This document shows, in pieces, positions 8,818-16,128 of a stretch of DNA of 17,968 nt (position 1 is its first letter; each line of letters starts with the position of its first letter). The stretch is from Candidatus Binatia bacterium (GTDB lineage Bacteria; Desulfobacterota_B; Binatia; UBA9968; JAJDTQ01). The stretch lies in contig JAJDTQ010000105.1 in assembly GCA_022827045.1 (NCBI GenBank), forward strand, positions 1 to 17,968. Reading direction: 5' to 3'. The position numbers and the translations under genes were made by a program. The notes below the pieces were generated by a model. That model searched no databases. It saw only the letters and a program-made list of their open reading frames with translations, and had not been told where the DNA came from.

Positions 8818-9320
8818 AGTCCGCGGACCTGCGCCACCATGTGGCCCAACTGGGGGACCAGCAACTTGGTCATGGCGAGTTCCACGGCGCCTCGGGACCC
8901 GGGCATCGACGCCATGACGCGGGACCCGGCCGCGCCGGCCACCGCACGGCTGAGCATGGCCGCCGAGCCGATGTCCTCGTAGCTCAGGGAGCGGAACAGC
9001 TCCCCGAACCCGTCGATGCGCTTGTCGAGCATGCCGCTGACGACCTCGAAGGTGCCGTCCCTCGGCGCGATCCCGGTGCCGCCGTTGAGCAGCACCGCGT
9101 CAACTCCGGGTTGCGCCAGCGCCCTGGCGATCAACGCCCGGATGTCTTCCGGCTCGTCCTTGACGATCTCGTAGTCTGCAACCGTGTGCCCACCTTCCTC
9201 CAGCAACCGCTTGATGAGGGCGCCGCTCGTGTCGGTGGTCTCGTCACGGGTATCGCTCACCGTAATGACGAAGCAGGCAATGGTCTTGAGGGTCCGCTCT
9301 GCGTGAGATTTCTCTGCCAT
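8814..9320 (-). CDS. moaB: MoaB/MogA-type molybdopterin adenylyltransferase
   Basis: This 168-residue single MoCF-domain protein is expected to bind molybdopterin and activate it by adenylation before molybdenum insertion (MogA function; E. coli MoaB itself lacks that activity, so the assignment is by fold). Visible motifs are VITVSDTRDETTDTSG, LLNGGTGIAPRDGTFE with the conserved GGTG and Asp, and SYEDIGSAAMLSRAVAG. PGSRGAVELAM near the end is also typical. It is the first gene of moaB-moaD-moaE and overlaps moaD by four bases. The 70-base gap to dnaN holds a dispersed-repeat copy, so the operon may have its own promoter or be read through from dnaN; I see no clear promoter hexamers. Confidence 0.9.
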   Translation of the reverse strand: MAEKSHAERTLKTIACFVITVSDTRDETTDTSGALIKRLLEEGGHTVADYEIVKDEPEDIRALIARALAQPGVDAVLLNGGTGIAPRDGTFEVVSGMLDKRIDGFGELFRSLSYEDIGSAAMLSRAVAGAAGSRVMASMPGSRGAVELAMTKLLVPQLGHMVAQVRGL

Positions 9321-9351
9321 GTTTCGGTATCCTATCCACCCGGATGGTGCC

Positions 9352-9388
9352 CCGAGCGTAGCGTAGCCAAGCCAAGTCGAAGGGCGCC
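9352..9388. repeat. Dispersed repeat, variant of the ...GCGTAGCGAAGCGAAGTCGAAGGGC element
   Basis: The segment runs from CCGAGCGTAGCG to AAGTCGAAGGGCGCC. It matches the right arm of the element at 17021-17058, with a few substitutions and a small insertion (CGTAGCCAAGCC). Only one arm is present. It ends two bases before the dnaN stop codon and lies in the dnaN-moaB gap. Confidence 0.75.
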
Positions 9389-9390
9389 AT

Positions 9391-10497
9391 CTAAATCCGC
9401 ATCGGCATCACGACGTACAGCAGGGTTTCGTCGTCGCCGCGCTTCAACAAGGTCGGACTCTGGTCGTCCTTCAGCCCGATGGAGATCTGGTCGTCGTGGT
9501 CCAGGACGCCGAGAATATCCAGCAAATACTGGGCGTTGTAACCGATGGCGAGCCGCCCCCCCTGGTACTCCAGGTCCACTTCCTCCACCGCCTCCCCGAG
9601 GTCCGGATTGTTGGCCGAGATGGACATGCTTCCGGCCGTCAACTCCACCCGGACGCCTCGATAACGGTCGCTGGACAACAGCGACACCCGCCGCAAGGCC
9701 CGGTACAGGGTGCCCTGCGCGACGCTCGCCTCACTCTTGTTGTCGCTCGGAATGACCTTGTCGTAGTCGGGGAACTCGCCGTCGATGAGCCGGATCGACA
9801 TCTCCACGTCGCCGCTCCACACGAACACCATGTTGTCGGTGAAACCCAGCGAAACCGCCCCTTCCCCTGCGTCCTCCAGCAGTCTCCGAAGTTCCGCCAG
9901 ACCCTTCCTCGGTATGATCACCCCCTTGGCCAGGCCCAGCGGCCCTATATCCCGCTGCACCAGCGACAGCCGGTGACCGTCGGTCGTAACCATGCGCACG
10001 CTGGATTCACCCGATTCATGCACCAGGGCACCGTTTAGGTTCGATCGGGTCTCGTCCGTCGAGACGGAGAAAATCGTCTTGTCGATCATCTCCTTCAGGA
10101 CATGGGCCGGGCACTCCTTGCGCTCCTCGTCCGCGCTCTTGGCAAAAACCGGGAATTCCTGCGCGTCGAGGCCGACCATCTTGAACACGGACTTGCCGCT
10201 GCGAATCTCCACCCGGTCGTTGTCCAGCCGCTGCAGCTCGATGGTCTCCTCGGAGAGCTCGCGGACGATTTCGAACAGCTTCCTCGCGTCCACCGTGACG
10301 CGCCCGGAGGTGACGATTTCACCGTTGAGGCTCGCCCGGACTCCTACCTCGAGATCGGTAGCGGTGACCCGAATTCGGTTGGTGTGGGTCTCGATCAGCA
10401 CATTGGCCAGGATCGGCATCGTGTTGCGCCGTTCCACCGTTCCCTGGGTCCGGGACAACGCGCCCAGAAAGTCTTCCCGTTTGGCTCTGATCTCCAT
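9391..10497 (-). CDS. dnaN: DNA polymerase III beta subunit (sliding clamp)
   Basis: The clamp encircles DNA and tethers replicative polymerase and other partners. The 368-residue length is standard for the three-domain monomer. Recognisable parts are RRNTMPILANVLIE near the N-terminus, TDLEVGVRA, the TDGHRLSL segment of the middle domain, RLIDGEFPDY, and the C-terminal end VVMPMRI, which contributes to the protein-binding pocket. The start is well supported by AGGAGG a few bases upstream of ATG 10497. It follows dnaA on the same strand after a 234-base gap. Downstream is the moaB operon, with no recF or gyrB. Confidence 0.98.
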   Translation of the reverse strand: MEIRAKREDFLGALSRTQGTVERRNTMPILANVLIETHTNRIRVTATDLEVGVRASLNGEIVTSGRVTVDARKLFEIVRELSEETIELQRLDNDRVEIRSGKSVFKMVGLDAQEFPVFAKSADEERKECPAHVLKEMIDKTIFSVSTDETRSNLNGALVHESGESSVRMVTTDGHRLSLVQRDIGPLGLAKGVIIPRKGLAELRRLLEDAGEGAVSLGFTDNMVFVWSGDVEMSIRLIDGEFPDYDKVIPSDNKSEASVAQGTLYRALRRVSLLSSDRYRGVRVELTAGSMSISANNPDLGEAVEEVDLEYQGGRLAIGYNAQYLLDILGVLDHDDQISIGLKDDQSPTLLKRGDDETLLYVVMPMRI

Positions 10498-10731
10498 TTA
10501 TCCTCCTGGTTCACGAGCCCCTAACAACTCTTCAATCAGTTTATAGAATCAAGAGTAATAGTAGGGCCTGTGGACATCGGGATAGACGTGACAAACTGCG
10601 GTCATTAAACCATCTTTCGAGTGGAAAAAAAATCGCGGCAACGCGCGTTGTTCACAGGACCCGGAGTTTGGGGCAGGCAGGGCGTCGGGATCTCAACAGG
10701 CTATGCCGGTTTCTCCACAATGTTTCCACGC
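10498..10731. other. dnaA-dnaN spacer with DnaA-box-like sites and a 12-base palindrome
   Basis: No gene is seen here. Compared with TTATCCACA, 10711-10719 (TTCTCCACA) has one mismatch, 10648-10656 (TTGTTCACA) has two, and 10569-10577 (TGTGGACAT, opposite strand) has two. CAACGCGCGTTG at 10639-10650 is a perfect palindrome, followed on the minus strand by eight T (10625-10632). That could be a weak dnaA terminator, but the stem is short. A+T-rich sequence lies at about 10535-10563. The region probably holds the dnaN promoter and may contribute DnaA sites to origin function. Confidence 0.45.
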
Positions 10732-12045
10732 TCAGTTCTTGAGTTGGCGTACGAGGCGGTCCACGGTGGCCTTGACGTATGGGTCCGTGACAGTCTTCTG
10801 CTCGATGGTCTTGGAGGCGTGGATGACCGTGGAATGGTCGCGACCGCCGAACTCGGCTCCGATGGCCGGGAACGATGTGGAGGTGAACTTCCGGCAGAGA
10901 TACATGGCCATCTGGCGCGCGAGGGCGAGGTTCTTGGTGCGGCGCTTGGACTTGAGATCGCTGATCTTGACGTCGAAGTGCTCGCAGATGGCTTTCTGGA
11001 TGTTCCGTACGGTGACCTGCTTCTCGTTGTCCTTCAGGGTGTGGCGCAGCACTTCCTTGGCGAGATCGATGGTGATCTCCACCTTGGTCAGGGACGCGAA
11101 AGCGCCCAGCCGGGTGAGGGAGCCCTCGAGCTCGCGGACGTTGGACCAGATGTTGGTGGCCAGAAAGTTCGCCACTTCCTGGGGCAGATCGATCTCTTCT
11201 TCCTCTGCCTTCTTGCACAGGATGGCGATGCGGGTCTCGATGTCGGGCGGTTGGATGTCCGCGGTCAGACCCCACTCGAAACGGTTCCGCAGACGATCCT
11301 CTAGGTTGGGAATTTCCTTGGGGAAACGGTCCGACGTGAGGATGATCTGCTTGTGGTTCTCGTAGAGCGAGTTGAAGGTGTGAAAGAACTCCTCCTGGGT
11401 GCGTTCCTTGCCCGCGATGAACTGGATGTCGTCGAGGATGAGCACGTCGATGCTGCGGAAACGGCTCTTGAACTCGTTCATGCGGTCGCGACGCAGCGAT
11501 CCGATGAGCTGGTTCATGAATGATTCGAAGGTGGTGTACACCACCTTCTGCCCCGGGTTCCGCTCAAGCAGGCGGTGTCCCACGGCGTTCACTAGGTGGG
11601 TTTTCCCGAGGCCGACGCCGCCGTAGATGAAGAGCGGGTTGTAGTGGTCCGCGGGGCGGTTGGCCACCGCCACGCAGGCGGCGTGGGCGAACTGGTTGCT
11701 GGCGCCGACCACGAAGTTTTCGAAGGTGTAGCGTGGGATCAGGGTGGGCGCTTCGGGCTGGCGCGCCAGCGGCCCGGCCGGTGTCGCCGCCATGTCGGCG
11801 AGCGGTGCGGCATTGACCGCTATGGTGATGATGACGGGCTGGTCGTGATGGTGCGAGAACTCTTCCTCTAGGGCGTCTATGTAGTTGTCGTTGAGCCAAT
11901 CGCGGAAGAGCGTGCTGGGTACCTCGATGGTGACCGTGCCATCCTTGACGTCGCTAGCTCTTAGAGGTTTGATCCACGTCTCGAAATTGTGTAAGCCGAC
12001 TTTTTCTTTGAGGCGGTTCTGTATCTCACGCGGAAGCGGTTTCAT
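10732..12045 (-). CDS. dnaA: Chromosomal replication initiator protein DnaA
   Basis: DnaA binds nine-base boxes at the origin and opens DNA in its ATP form. The 437-residue protein has the usual four parts: N-terminal domain I with HNFETWIKPL, a short linker (about 80-105), the AAA+ core with Walker A GGVGLGKTH (142-150) and Walker B VLILDDIQF (Asp205-206), then box-binding domain IV. The arginine-bearing LRNRFEWG, the NVRELEGSLTRL segment and the C-terminal GGRDHSTVIHA signature are all intact. ATG 12045 gives a normal N-terminus; only weak purine-rich sequence precedes it. It is divergent from hemL across the candidate origin and lies upstream of dnaN. Confidence 0.98.
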   Translation of the reverse strand: MKPLPREIQNRLKEKVGLHNFETWIKPLRASDVKDGTVTIEVPSTLFRDWLNDNYIDALEEEFSHHHDQPVIITIAVNAAPLADMAATPAGPLARQPEAPTLIPRYTFENFVVGASNQFAHAACVAVANRPADHYNPLFIYGGVGLGKTHLVNAVGHRLLERNPGQKVVYTTFESFMNQLIGSLRRDRMNEFKSRFRSIDVLILDDIQFIAGKERTQEEFFHTFNSLYENHKQIILTSDRFPKEIPNLEDRLRNRFEWGLTADIQPPDIETRIAILCKKAEEEEIDLPQEVANFLATNIWSNVRELEGSLTRLGAFASLTKVEITIDLAKEVLRHTLKDNEKQVTVRNIQKAICEHFDVKISDLKSKRRTKNLALARQMAMYLCRKFTSTSFPAIGAEFGGRDHSTVIHASKTIEQKTVTDPYVKATVDRLVRQLKN

Positions 12046-12409
12046 CTTTACTCTGCCCTGTGTAAGTGCTTGCGTGGCCGTGAGTTATCAACAAAATTAT
12101 AAACAGCTGTGGACAACCTTTCGTGATCCTGACTCGGGTTTCCAGCCAAACGAAGCCCCTCTCGGCCGCTGCAGTTCTTGACGACGGCGGCAGGTGTATC
12201 AGCCCTCGGAGCTTCTGAAATGAGGCAAGAAAAGCGGTCGTTCTAATGCTTTTTAGTGCGCATTGCAAGCCCAAAAATGGTCGTATTATTTTTCGCAATG
12301 AATTCCATGAGATCGGCGGCACCCTCGGGGGACCCCGGGCGGACGAAGCCGACGGGTAGGCTCTTTCGCGGGCGAGTTTCGGTGTCCCGACACCACCGGG
12401 AGGGGACTC
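12046..12409. other. Candidate replication origin / dnaA-hemL divergent promoter region
   Basis: This 364-base spacer has no gene. TTATCAACA at 12085-12093 and, on the other strand, TGTGGACAA at 12108-12116 each differ from the DnaA box TTATCCACA (or its complement) by one base. They flank ATTATAAACAG. A clearly A+T-rich stretch for this genome runs from about 12225 to 12310 and could be an unwinding element. The boxes sit 40-70 bases upstream of dnaA, so they may equally serve dnaA autoregulation. A GGTGTC/GACACC inverted repeat at 12381-12394 lies just before the hemL ribosome-binding site. Genes on either side point outward, as expected at an origin. Confidence 0.5.
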
Positions 12410-13708
12410 GTGGGTAAGGGGTCGCCGGCGTCTTCCGCCCTCTTCGAGCGCTCCAAGAGGGTCGTGCCGGGCGGCGTCAACAGCCCGGTCCGGGCATGGA
12501 ACGCGGTGGGCGGGCAGCCGCTCTACGTGGCCCGCGGCGAGGGGTCCAGGATCGTCGACGCGGAGGGCCGCGAGTACATCGACTATGTCTGCGCCTGGGG
12601 GCCGTTGATTCTGGGTCATGCGCCCTCGGTGGTGGTGCGGGCCGTGGTCGGCGCCGTGCGGGAGGGGACGGGGTTCGGCGCGCCGACGCGCAGGGAGCTG
12701 GATCTGGCGGAGCTCGTCAGCGAGCGGATGCCCACGGTCGAGCAGCTGCGGCTGGTGAACTCGGGCACCGAAGCGACCATGAGCGCCATACGGTTGGCGC
12801 GGGGCTACACCGGGCGGAGCAAGGTGCTGAAGTTCGACGGCTGCTACCATGGACACGTGGACGCGCTGCTGGCGAAAGCGGGCTCGGGGGTGGCGAGCCT
12901 GGCGCTTCCCGACAGCGCCGGCGTGCCCGACGGTTTTACCGGCGAGACCTTGATCGCGGATTTCAACGACCCGGAGTCGGCGGGGCGGCTGATACAGGAA
13001 AACCGCCAAGACCTGGCCGCGGTGATCGTCGAGCCGGTGTGCGGCAATATGGGTGTGATCCCGCCGGAGCCCGGGTTCCTGGAGTCCCTGCGGGAGCAGA
13101 CCCGCCGTCACGGCGTCGTGCTGATCTTTGACGAGGTGATCACGGGCTTCCGGGTGGCCCGGGGCGGGGCCCAGCAGCACTACGGGGTCACTCCGGACCT
13201 CACCTGTCTGGGCAAGATCCTGGGCGGGGGGCTTCCGGTGGGCGCTTTCGGCGGTCGCCGGGACATCATGAGCTGCCTGGCGCCGGCGGGTCCGGTCTAC
13301 CAGGCCGGCACCCTTTCCGGAAATCCGGTGACGGTGGCGGCCGGACTGGCGACCCTCCGGGAGCTGGAAGCGCCGGGCGTCTACGAGAGGCTGGAGGAAA
13401 AGGGGCGGAGGCTCCAGGAGGGGTTCGAAGCCGTTCTTGGCGAGGGCCTGCCGGGCACGGTCAACCGCGTGGGGTCCATGTTGACGCTTTTCCTGCGGCT
13501 TGACCGGGTCGCCTCCCCGGACCATGCGCGGGGCTGCGACCGCGACCGCTTCGCACGCTTCTTTCACGGCATGCTGGCGCGGGGCGTCTACCTTCCGCCC
13601 TCGCCCTTCGAGGCCTTGTTCGTGTCCCTGGCCCACGAGGATGACGATATCGCTGCCACCGTGGCGGCGTTTGCCGACTGGGCCGCGGAGGAGACCGGGC
13701 GACGTTGA
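12410..13708 (+). CDS. hemL: Glutamate-1-semialdehyde 2,1-aminomutase
   Basis: This PLP enzyme turns glutamate-1-semialdehyde into 5-aminolevulinate in the C5 route to haem, sirohaem and corrinoids. The 432-residue protein opens with FERSKRVVPGGVNSPVRAW, the classic HemL start. It has VNSGTEATMSAIRLARG, FDGCYHGHVD, the PLP-pyridine Asp in LIFDEVITGFRV (Asp241) and the Schiff-base Lys269 in CLGKILGGGLPVGAFGG. Length is normal. GTG 12410 is supported by GGGAGGGG seven to eight bases upstream. Its stop overlaps the first codon of the AtpZ-like gene, so hemL and the F0 genes may share a transcript. Confidence 0.97.
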   Translation: MGKGSPASSALFERSKRVVPGGVNSPVRAWNAVGGQPLYVARGEGSRIVDAEGREYIDYVCAWGPLILGHAPSVVVRAVVGAVREGTGFGAPTRRELDLAELVSERMPTVEQLRLVNSGTEATMSAIRLARGYTGRSKVLKFDGCYHGHVDALLAKAGSGVASLALPDSAGVPDGFTGETLIADFNDPESAGRLIQENRQDLAAVIVEPVCGNMGVIPPEPGFLESLREQTRRHGVVLIFDEVITGFRVARGGAQQHYGVTPDLTCLGKILGGGLPVGAFGGRRDIMSCLAPAGPVYQAGTLSGNPVTVAAGLATLRELEAPGVYERLEEKGRRLQEGFEAVLGEGLPGTVNRVGSMLTLFLRLDRVASPDHARGCDRDRFARFFHGMLARGVYLPPSPFEALFVSLAHEDDDIAATVAAFADWAAEETGRR

Positions 13709-13995
13709 CCGGCCCCGGCCCGCATGTTAGTAAATCCTCCCCAGTGAGCAATGGAACCGAGGGCGGAGACGGGGCGTCCCCAAAGAGTCCTTTACTCTTT
13801 CGCGCCGCCAAGTACACGGCGGTGGGCTTTGAATTCCCTTCAACGGTCTTGGCCGGCCTGGTCCTGGGTTACTTCGCGGACCAGTACCTCGACACCTCCC
13901 CGTGGATGGTTCTGGTGCTGGGCCTGCTGGGCCTGGTCCTCGCCTTCTACCGCTTGGTGCTGCTGTTGCGTCATTTCTCGGCGGAGCGGAAATGA
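13705..13995 (+). CDS. atpZ: AtpZ/AtpI-family protein
   Basis: This small membrane protein is found just before F0 genes; relatives are linked to c-ring assembly or Mg2+/Ca2+ uptake. About 30 polar residues are followed by FRAAKYTAVGFEFPSTVLAG, then LGYFADQYLDTSPWMVLVLG and a second hydrophobic helix, the typical two-helix pattern with a G-x-x-x-D loop. The start is uncertain: TTG 13705 overlaps the hemL stop and has GGAGGAG 11 bases upstream, giving 96 residues. An in-frame GTG at 13744 would give 83 residues without a visible ribosome-binding site. Its TGA overlaps the atpI ATG. Assignment relies on topology and position. Confidence 0.85.
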   Translation: MTGPGPHVSKSSPVSNGTEGGDGASPKSPLLFRAAKYTAVGFEFPSTVLAGLVLGYFADQYLDTSPWMVLVLGLLGLVLAFYRLVLLLRHFSAERK

Positions 13996-14366
13996 GCTGG
14001 GAAGCTCAAGGTCTGCCGGTGTTCCGGGTGGAGCTATGGCACGGGCTCCTGGTGCTGGCGTGCATGGCGCTGGCGCCGCTGGATTGGGTCGAGCCGGGCG
14101 GCCTCTTGCTGGGCGGCCTGTTCATGGGCGTCAACTTCCTGCTTCTGGCGGTGGGCGTCCGTTGGGTCATCACCCCGTTCGCGACCAAGGGACGGATCCG
14201 GGCAGGGGTCGCGTTGCTGATCCTGAAGTTTTGCTTCCTGCTCGGCGCGTCGTGGGTCCTTCTGACCCGCATCGCGCCGGACGCGCTGTCTTTCGCAGTG
14301 GGAGTTAACTGCCTGATCCTGGCGATTTTGTGGGATCGGCTCTACGATACGAAGTTGAGCAAGTAA
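13992..14366 (+). CDS. atpI: ATP synthase subunit I-like membrane protein
   Basis: This 124-residue hydrophobic protein has about four membrane helices: VELWHGLLVLACMALAPL, GGLLLGGLFMGVNFLLLAVG, AGVALLILKFCFLLGASWVL and FAVGVNCLILAIL. It lies directly before atpB with a one-base gap, where subunit I genes sit. ATG 13992 overlaps the preceding stop as ATGA and follows GGAGCGGAA. Subunit I helps assemble the c-ring but is not part of the finished enzyme; sequence is poorly conserved, so the name rests on position and topology. Confidence 0.75.
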   Translation: MSWEAQGLPVFRVELWHGLLVLACMALAPLDWVEPGGLLLGGLFMGVNFLLLAVGVRWVITPFATKGRIRAGVALLILKFCFLLGASWVLLTRIAPDALSFAVGVNCLILAILWDRLYDTKLSK

Positions 14367-14367
14367 G

Positions 14368-15069
14368 ATGGGACATCATCCATTTACCTGGTACGACCTG
14401 TTGCCCGCGGCCTTGCAGGGCGTGTTGCCGCTGCAGATCTTCTTTTCGGTTGTGAGCATGGTGTTGCTGGTGTGCCTCGCGCTGGGCGTGAGGCGCCGGC
14501 TCCTGGACACCCATAACGCGGTGATCCCCAGCGACCGCATCACCCTCGTGAACGTCTTCGAGCTGCTGATCGAGTTCGTGATGGGACTCAGCGACAGCAT
14601 CATCGGCCACAAGGGACGGAAGTACCTCCCGCTTTACGGCACCTTCTTCATCTTCATCCTGCTCTCCAACTTCATCGGCCTGGTGCCCGGGTTCTCGCCC
14701 CCCACCAGCAACCTCAACATCACCCTGGGGATGGGCCTGATCTCCTTCGGCGCCTATCATTACCTCGGCGTGCGCGAGCACGGCGGTGGCTACATCAAGC
14801 AGTTCATGGGACCGTTCCTGGTGATCGCGCCGCTTTTCTTCCTGATCGAGGTGTTCTCCCACATGTTCCGGCCGCTTACGCTGGGTCTACGGCTGGCCTT
14901 CAACATGTTCGCCGACCACTTGGTGGTGGAGATTTTCACCGGCCTCACCTACGTGGTGATCCCGGTGCTGTTCTACCTGTTGGGAGCCCTGGTCTCCGTG
15001 ATCCAGGCCTTCGTTTTTACCTTGTTGAGCATGATCTATGCGTCCCTGGCCTTGAGCCACGATCATTGA
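14368..15069 (+). CDS. atpB: F0F1 ATP synthase subunit a
   Basis: Subunit a provides the two half-channels for ions at the c-ring. The 233-residue protein has the expected hydrophobic helices and the family's core motif RPLTLGLRLAFNMFADHL, whose Arg175 corresponds to the essential Arg210 of E. coli. LLSNFIGLVPGFSPPTSNLN and the C-terminal VIQAFVFTLLSMIYASLAL are also characteristic. It starts one base after the atpI stop, and atpE follows after 74 bases. No unusual features are seen. Confidence 0.97.
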   Translation: MGHHPFTWYDLLPAALQGVLPLQIFFSVVSMVLLVCLALGVRRRLLDTHNAVIPSDRITLVNVFELLIEFVMGLSDSIIGHKGRKYLPLYGTFFIFILLSNFIGLVPGFSPPTSNLNITLGMGLISFGAYHYLGVREHGGGYIKQFMGPFLVIAPLFFLIEVFSHMFRPLTLGLRLAFNMFADHLVVEIFTGLTYVVIPVLFYLLGALVSVIQAFVFTLLSMIYASLALSHDH

Positions 15070-15143
15070 GCGCCCGGCGGCACTCGGAGAGGATGATGAG
15101 GAGAGGCGGGCCCAAAGCTGCGGCGCCGGAAAGGAGGAAACAG

Positions 15144-15470
15144 ATGAAGCAACTCACAGCCTTTGTACTGACGGGACTGTTCGTGCTGATCCTGTCGGGC
15201 GTGGCCGCGGCCGCGGAAGCGGCGGCCGGCGGCTCGGCTGGCCTGGTCCCGGGTATCGTCGCACTGGGCGCCGGCCTCGGCATCGCCATCGCCGCGTTCG
15301 GGTGCGCGCTCGCGCAAGGCCGGGTGGGCGGCGCGGCCATGGAGAGCATCGGCCGCAACCCCAACTCCGCCGACAAGATCTTCACCCCGTTGATCCTGTC
15401 CCTGGCCCTCATCGAGGCGCTGGGCATCTACGCCCTGATCATCGCCTTTCTGCTCGCGGGCAAGGTTTAG
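15144..15470 (+). CDS. atpE: F0F1 ATP synthase subunit c
   Basis: Subunit c forms the rotating ring of F0. The 108-residue protein has an N-terminal signal-like segment of about 24 residues (VLTGLFVLILSGVAAAAEA), then two membrane helices joined by the polar loop IGRNPNSADK. The ion-binding Glu91 lies in LALIEALGIYALI. The Na+ signature (Gln in helix 1 and Ser/Thr after the Glu) is missing, so proton use is inferred. ATG 15144 has AAGGAGG six bases upstream. A strong terminator follows, so this short F0 cluster ends here and atpF and the F1 genes must lie elsewhere. Confidence 0.96.
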   Translation: MKQLTAFVLTGLFVLILSGVAAAAEAAAGGSAGLVPGIVALGAGLGIAIAAFGCALAQGRVGGAAMESIGRNPNSADKIFTPLILSLALIEALGIYALIIAFLLAGKV

Positions 15471-15509
15471 GCAACATCGTGCCGCCGCCTCGCGGCGCGC
15501 CGATCCGGA

Positions 15510-15549
15510 AAAGGCAGGGGCCGCCACCGGCAGCCCCTGCCTTTCTTTT
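15510..15549. terminator. Intrinsic terminator between atpE and the dCMP deaminase gene
   Basis: AAAGGCAGGGGC (15510-15521) pairs perfectly with GCCCCTGCCTTT (15533-15544) across an 11-base loop, and TCTTTTG follows on the plus strand. On the minus strand the stem is followed by TTCC, and AAAA precedes it on plus, so it may also stop the converging deaminase transcript. It ends three bases before the deaminase stop codon. Confidence 0.88.
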
Positions 15550-15551
15550 GC

Positions 15552-16016
15552 TCAGGGCATGATCACCGCGTGCAGCCCGACCCCAGTGTTCTCCAGGATG
15601 TCCGACACGGTGTGGAGCTTGTACGGCTTCTCGTAGTAGATGTCGCGGATGCCGGTGTTCACCAGCACCTTGAGGCAGTGGATGCAGGGGGTGTGGGTGA
15701 TGTAGATGGAGGCGTCCTTGATGCTGGCGCCGTTCTTGGCGGCCTGGGCGATGGCGTTGATCTCCGCGTGAATCGTGCGAAAGCAGTTCTTCTCGATCTC
15801 GCCGTCGGGGTTCTTGGATTCATAGATGAGACAGCCCACGTCCGTGCAGTGGGGCATGCCCGCGGGCGAGCCGTTGTAGCCCGTGGCCAAGATGCTCCGA
15901 TCCCGGACGATCACCGCGCCCACCTTCGCCCGCATGCAGGTGGAGCGCTCCGCCACCTGCCGGGTGATGGTCATGAAGTACTGATCCCAGCTCAGCCTCT
16001 CGTCGTGCGTGCTCAC
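15552..16016 (-). CDS. Deoxycytidylate (dCMP) deaminase family protein
   Basis: Family members convert dCMP to dUMP, feeding dTMP synthesis; the ComEB group is similar. Zinc-site motifs are intact: TIHAEINAI (His83, Glu85, counted from GTG 16016) and TPCIHC (Cys111, Cys114). [14 protein letters not shown] and [14 protein letters not shown] are characteristic of dCMP deaminases as opposed to tRNA or cytidine deaminases, and the extra Cys/His in PHCTDVGC fit a second zinc site. The start is a choice: GTG 16016 gives 154 residues with family-like [14 protein letters not shown] near the N-terminus and GGGGAAGG eight bases upstream. GTG 16061 would add 15 residues with no good ribosome-binding site. 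It shares the terminator with atpE and lies downstream of the SAM hydroxide adenosyltransferase gene. Confidence 0.93.
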   Translation of the reverse strand: MSTHDERLSWDQYFMTITRQVAERSTCMRAKVGAVIVRDRSILATGYNGSPAGMPHCTDVGCLIYESKNPDGEIEKNCFRTIHAEINAIAQAAKNGASIKDASIYITHTPCIHCLKVLVNTGIRDIYYEKPYKLHTVSDILENTGVGLHAVIMP

Positions 16017-16097
16017 CGCGGCGACCTTCCCCTTCAACGCCGTCAGATCCGAAACGGACACTATACCATGCAGCCACTTCGTATCGCAGGGCCGGCA

Positions 16098-16128
16098 CCG
16101 TCATTCCCGTGAACGCTGGAAACCAGGG
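16098..16128. repeat. Degenerate copy of a GTCATTCCCG...CCAG spacer repeat
   Basis: CCGTCATTCCCGTGAACGCTGG followed by AAACCAGG resembles the GTCATTCCCGCGAAAGCGGGAATCCAG hairpin found in spacers of many proteobacteria, with the stem decayed. It spans the stop codon and last codons of the SAM hydroxide adenosyltransferase gene. Assignment is by resemblance to a remembered motif. Confidence 0.45.

Noticed and set aside
10625..10656. Rho-independent terminator for dnaA
   Set aside because: A T8 tract is present on the minus strand, but the palindrome CAACGCGCGTTG leaves only a 4-5 bp stem and is separated from the tract, so I do not call it.
12026..13636. Long minus-strand open frame opposite hemL
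   Set aside because: It is antisense to an intact, motif-complete hemL, has shadow-like Arg/Pro/His composition, and runs across the candidate origin into the first codons of dnaA.
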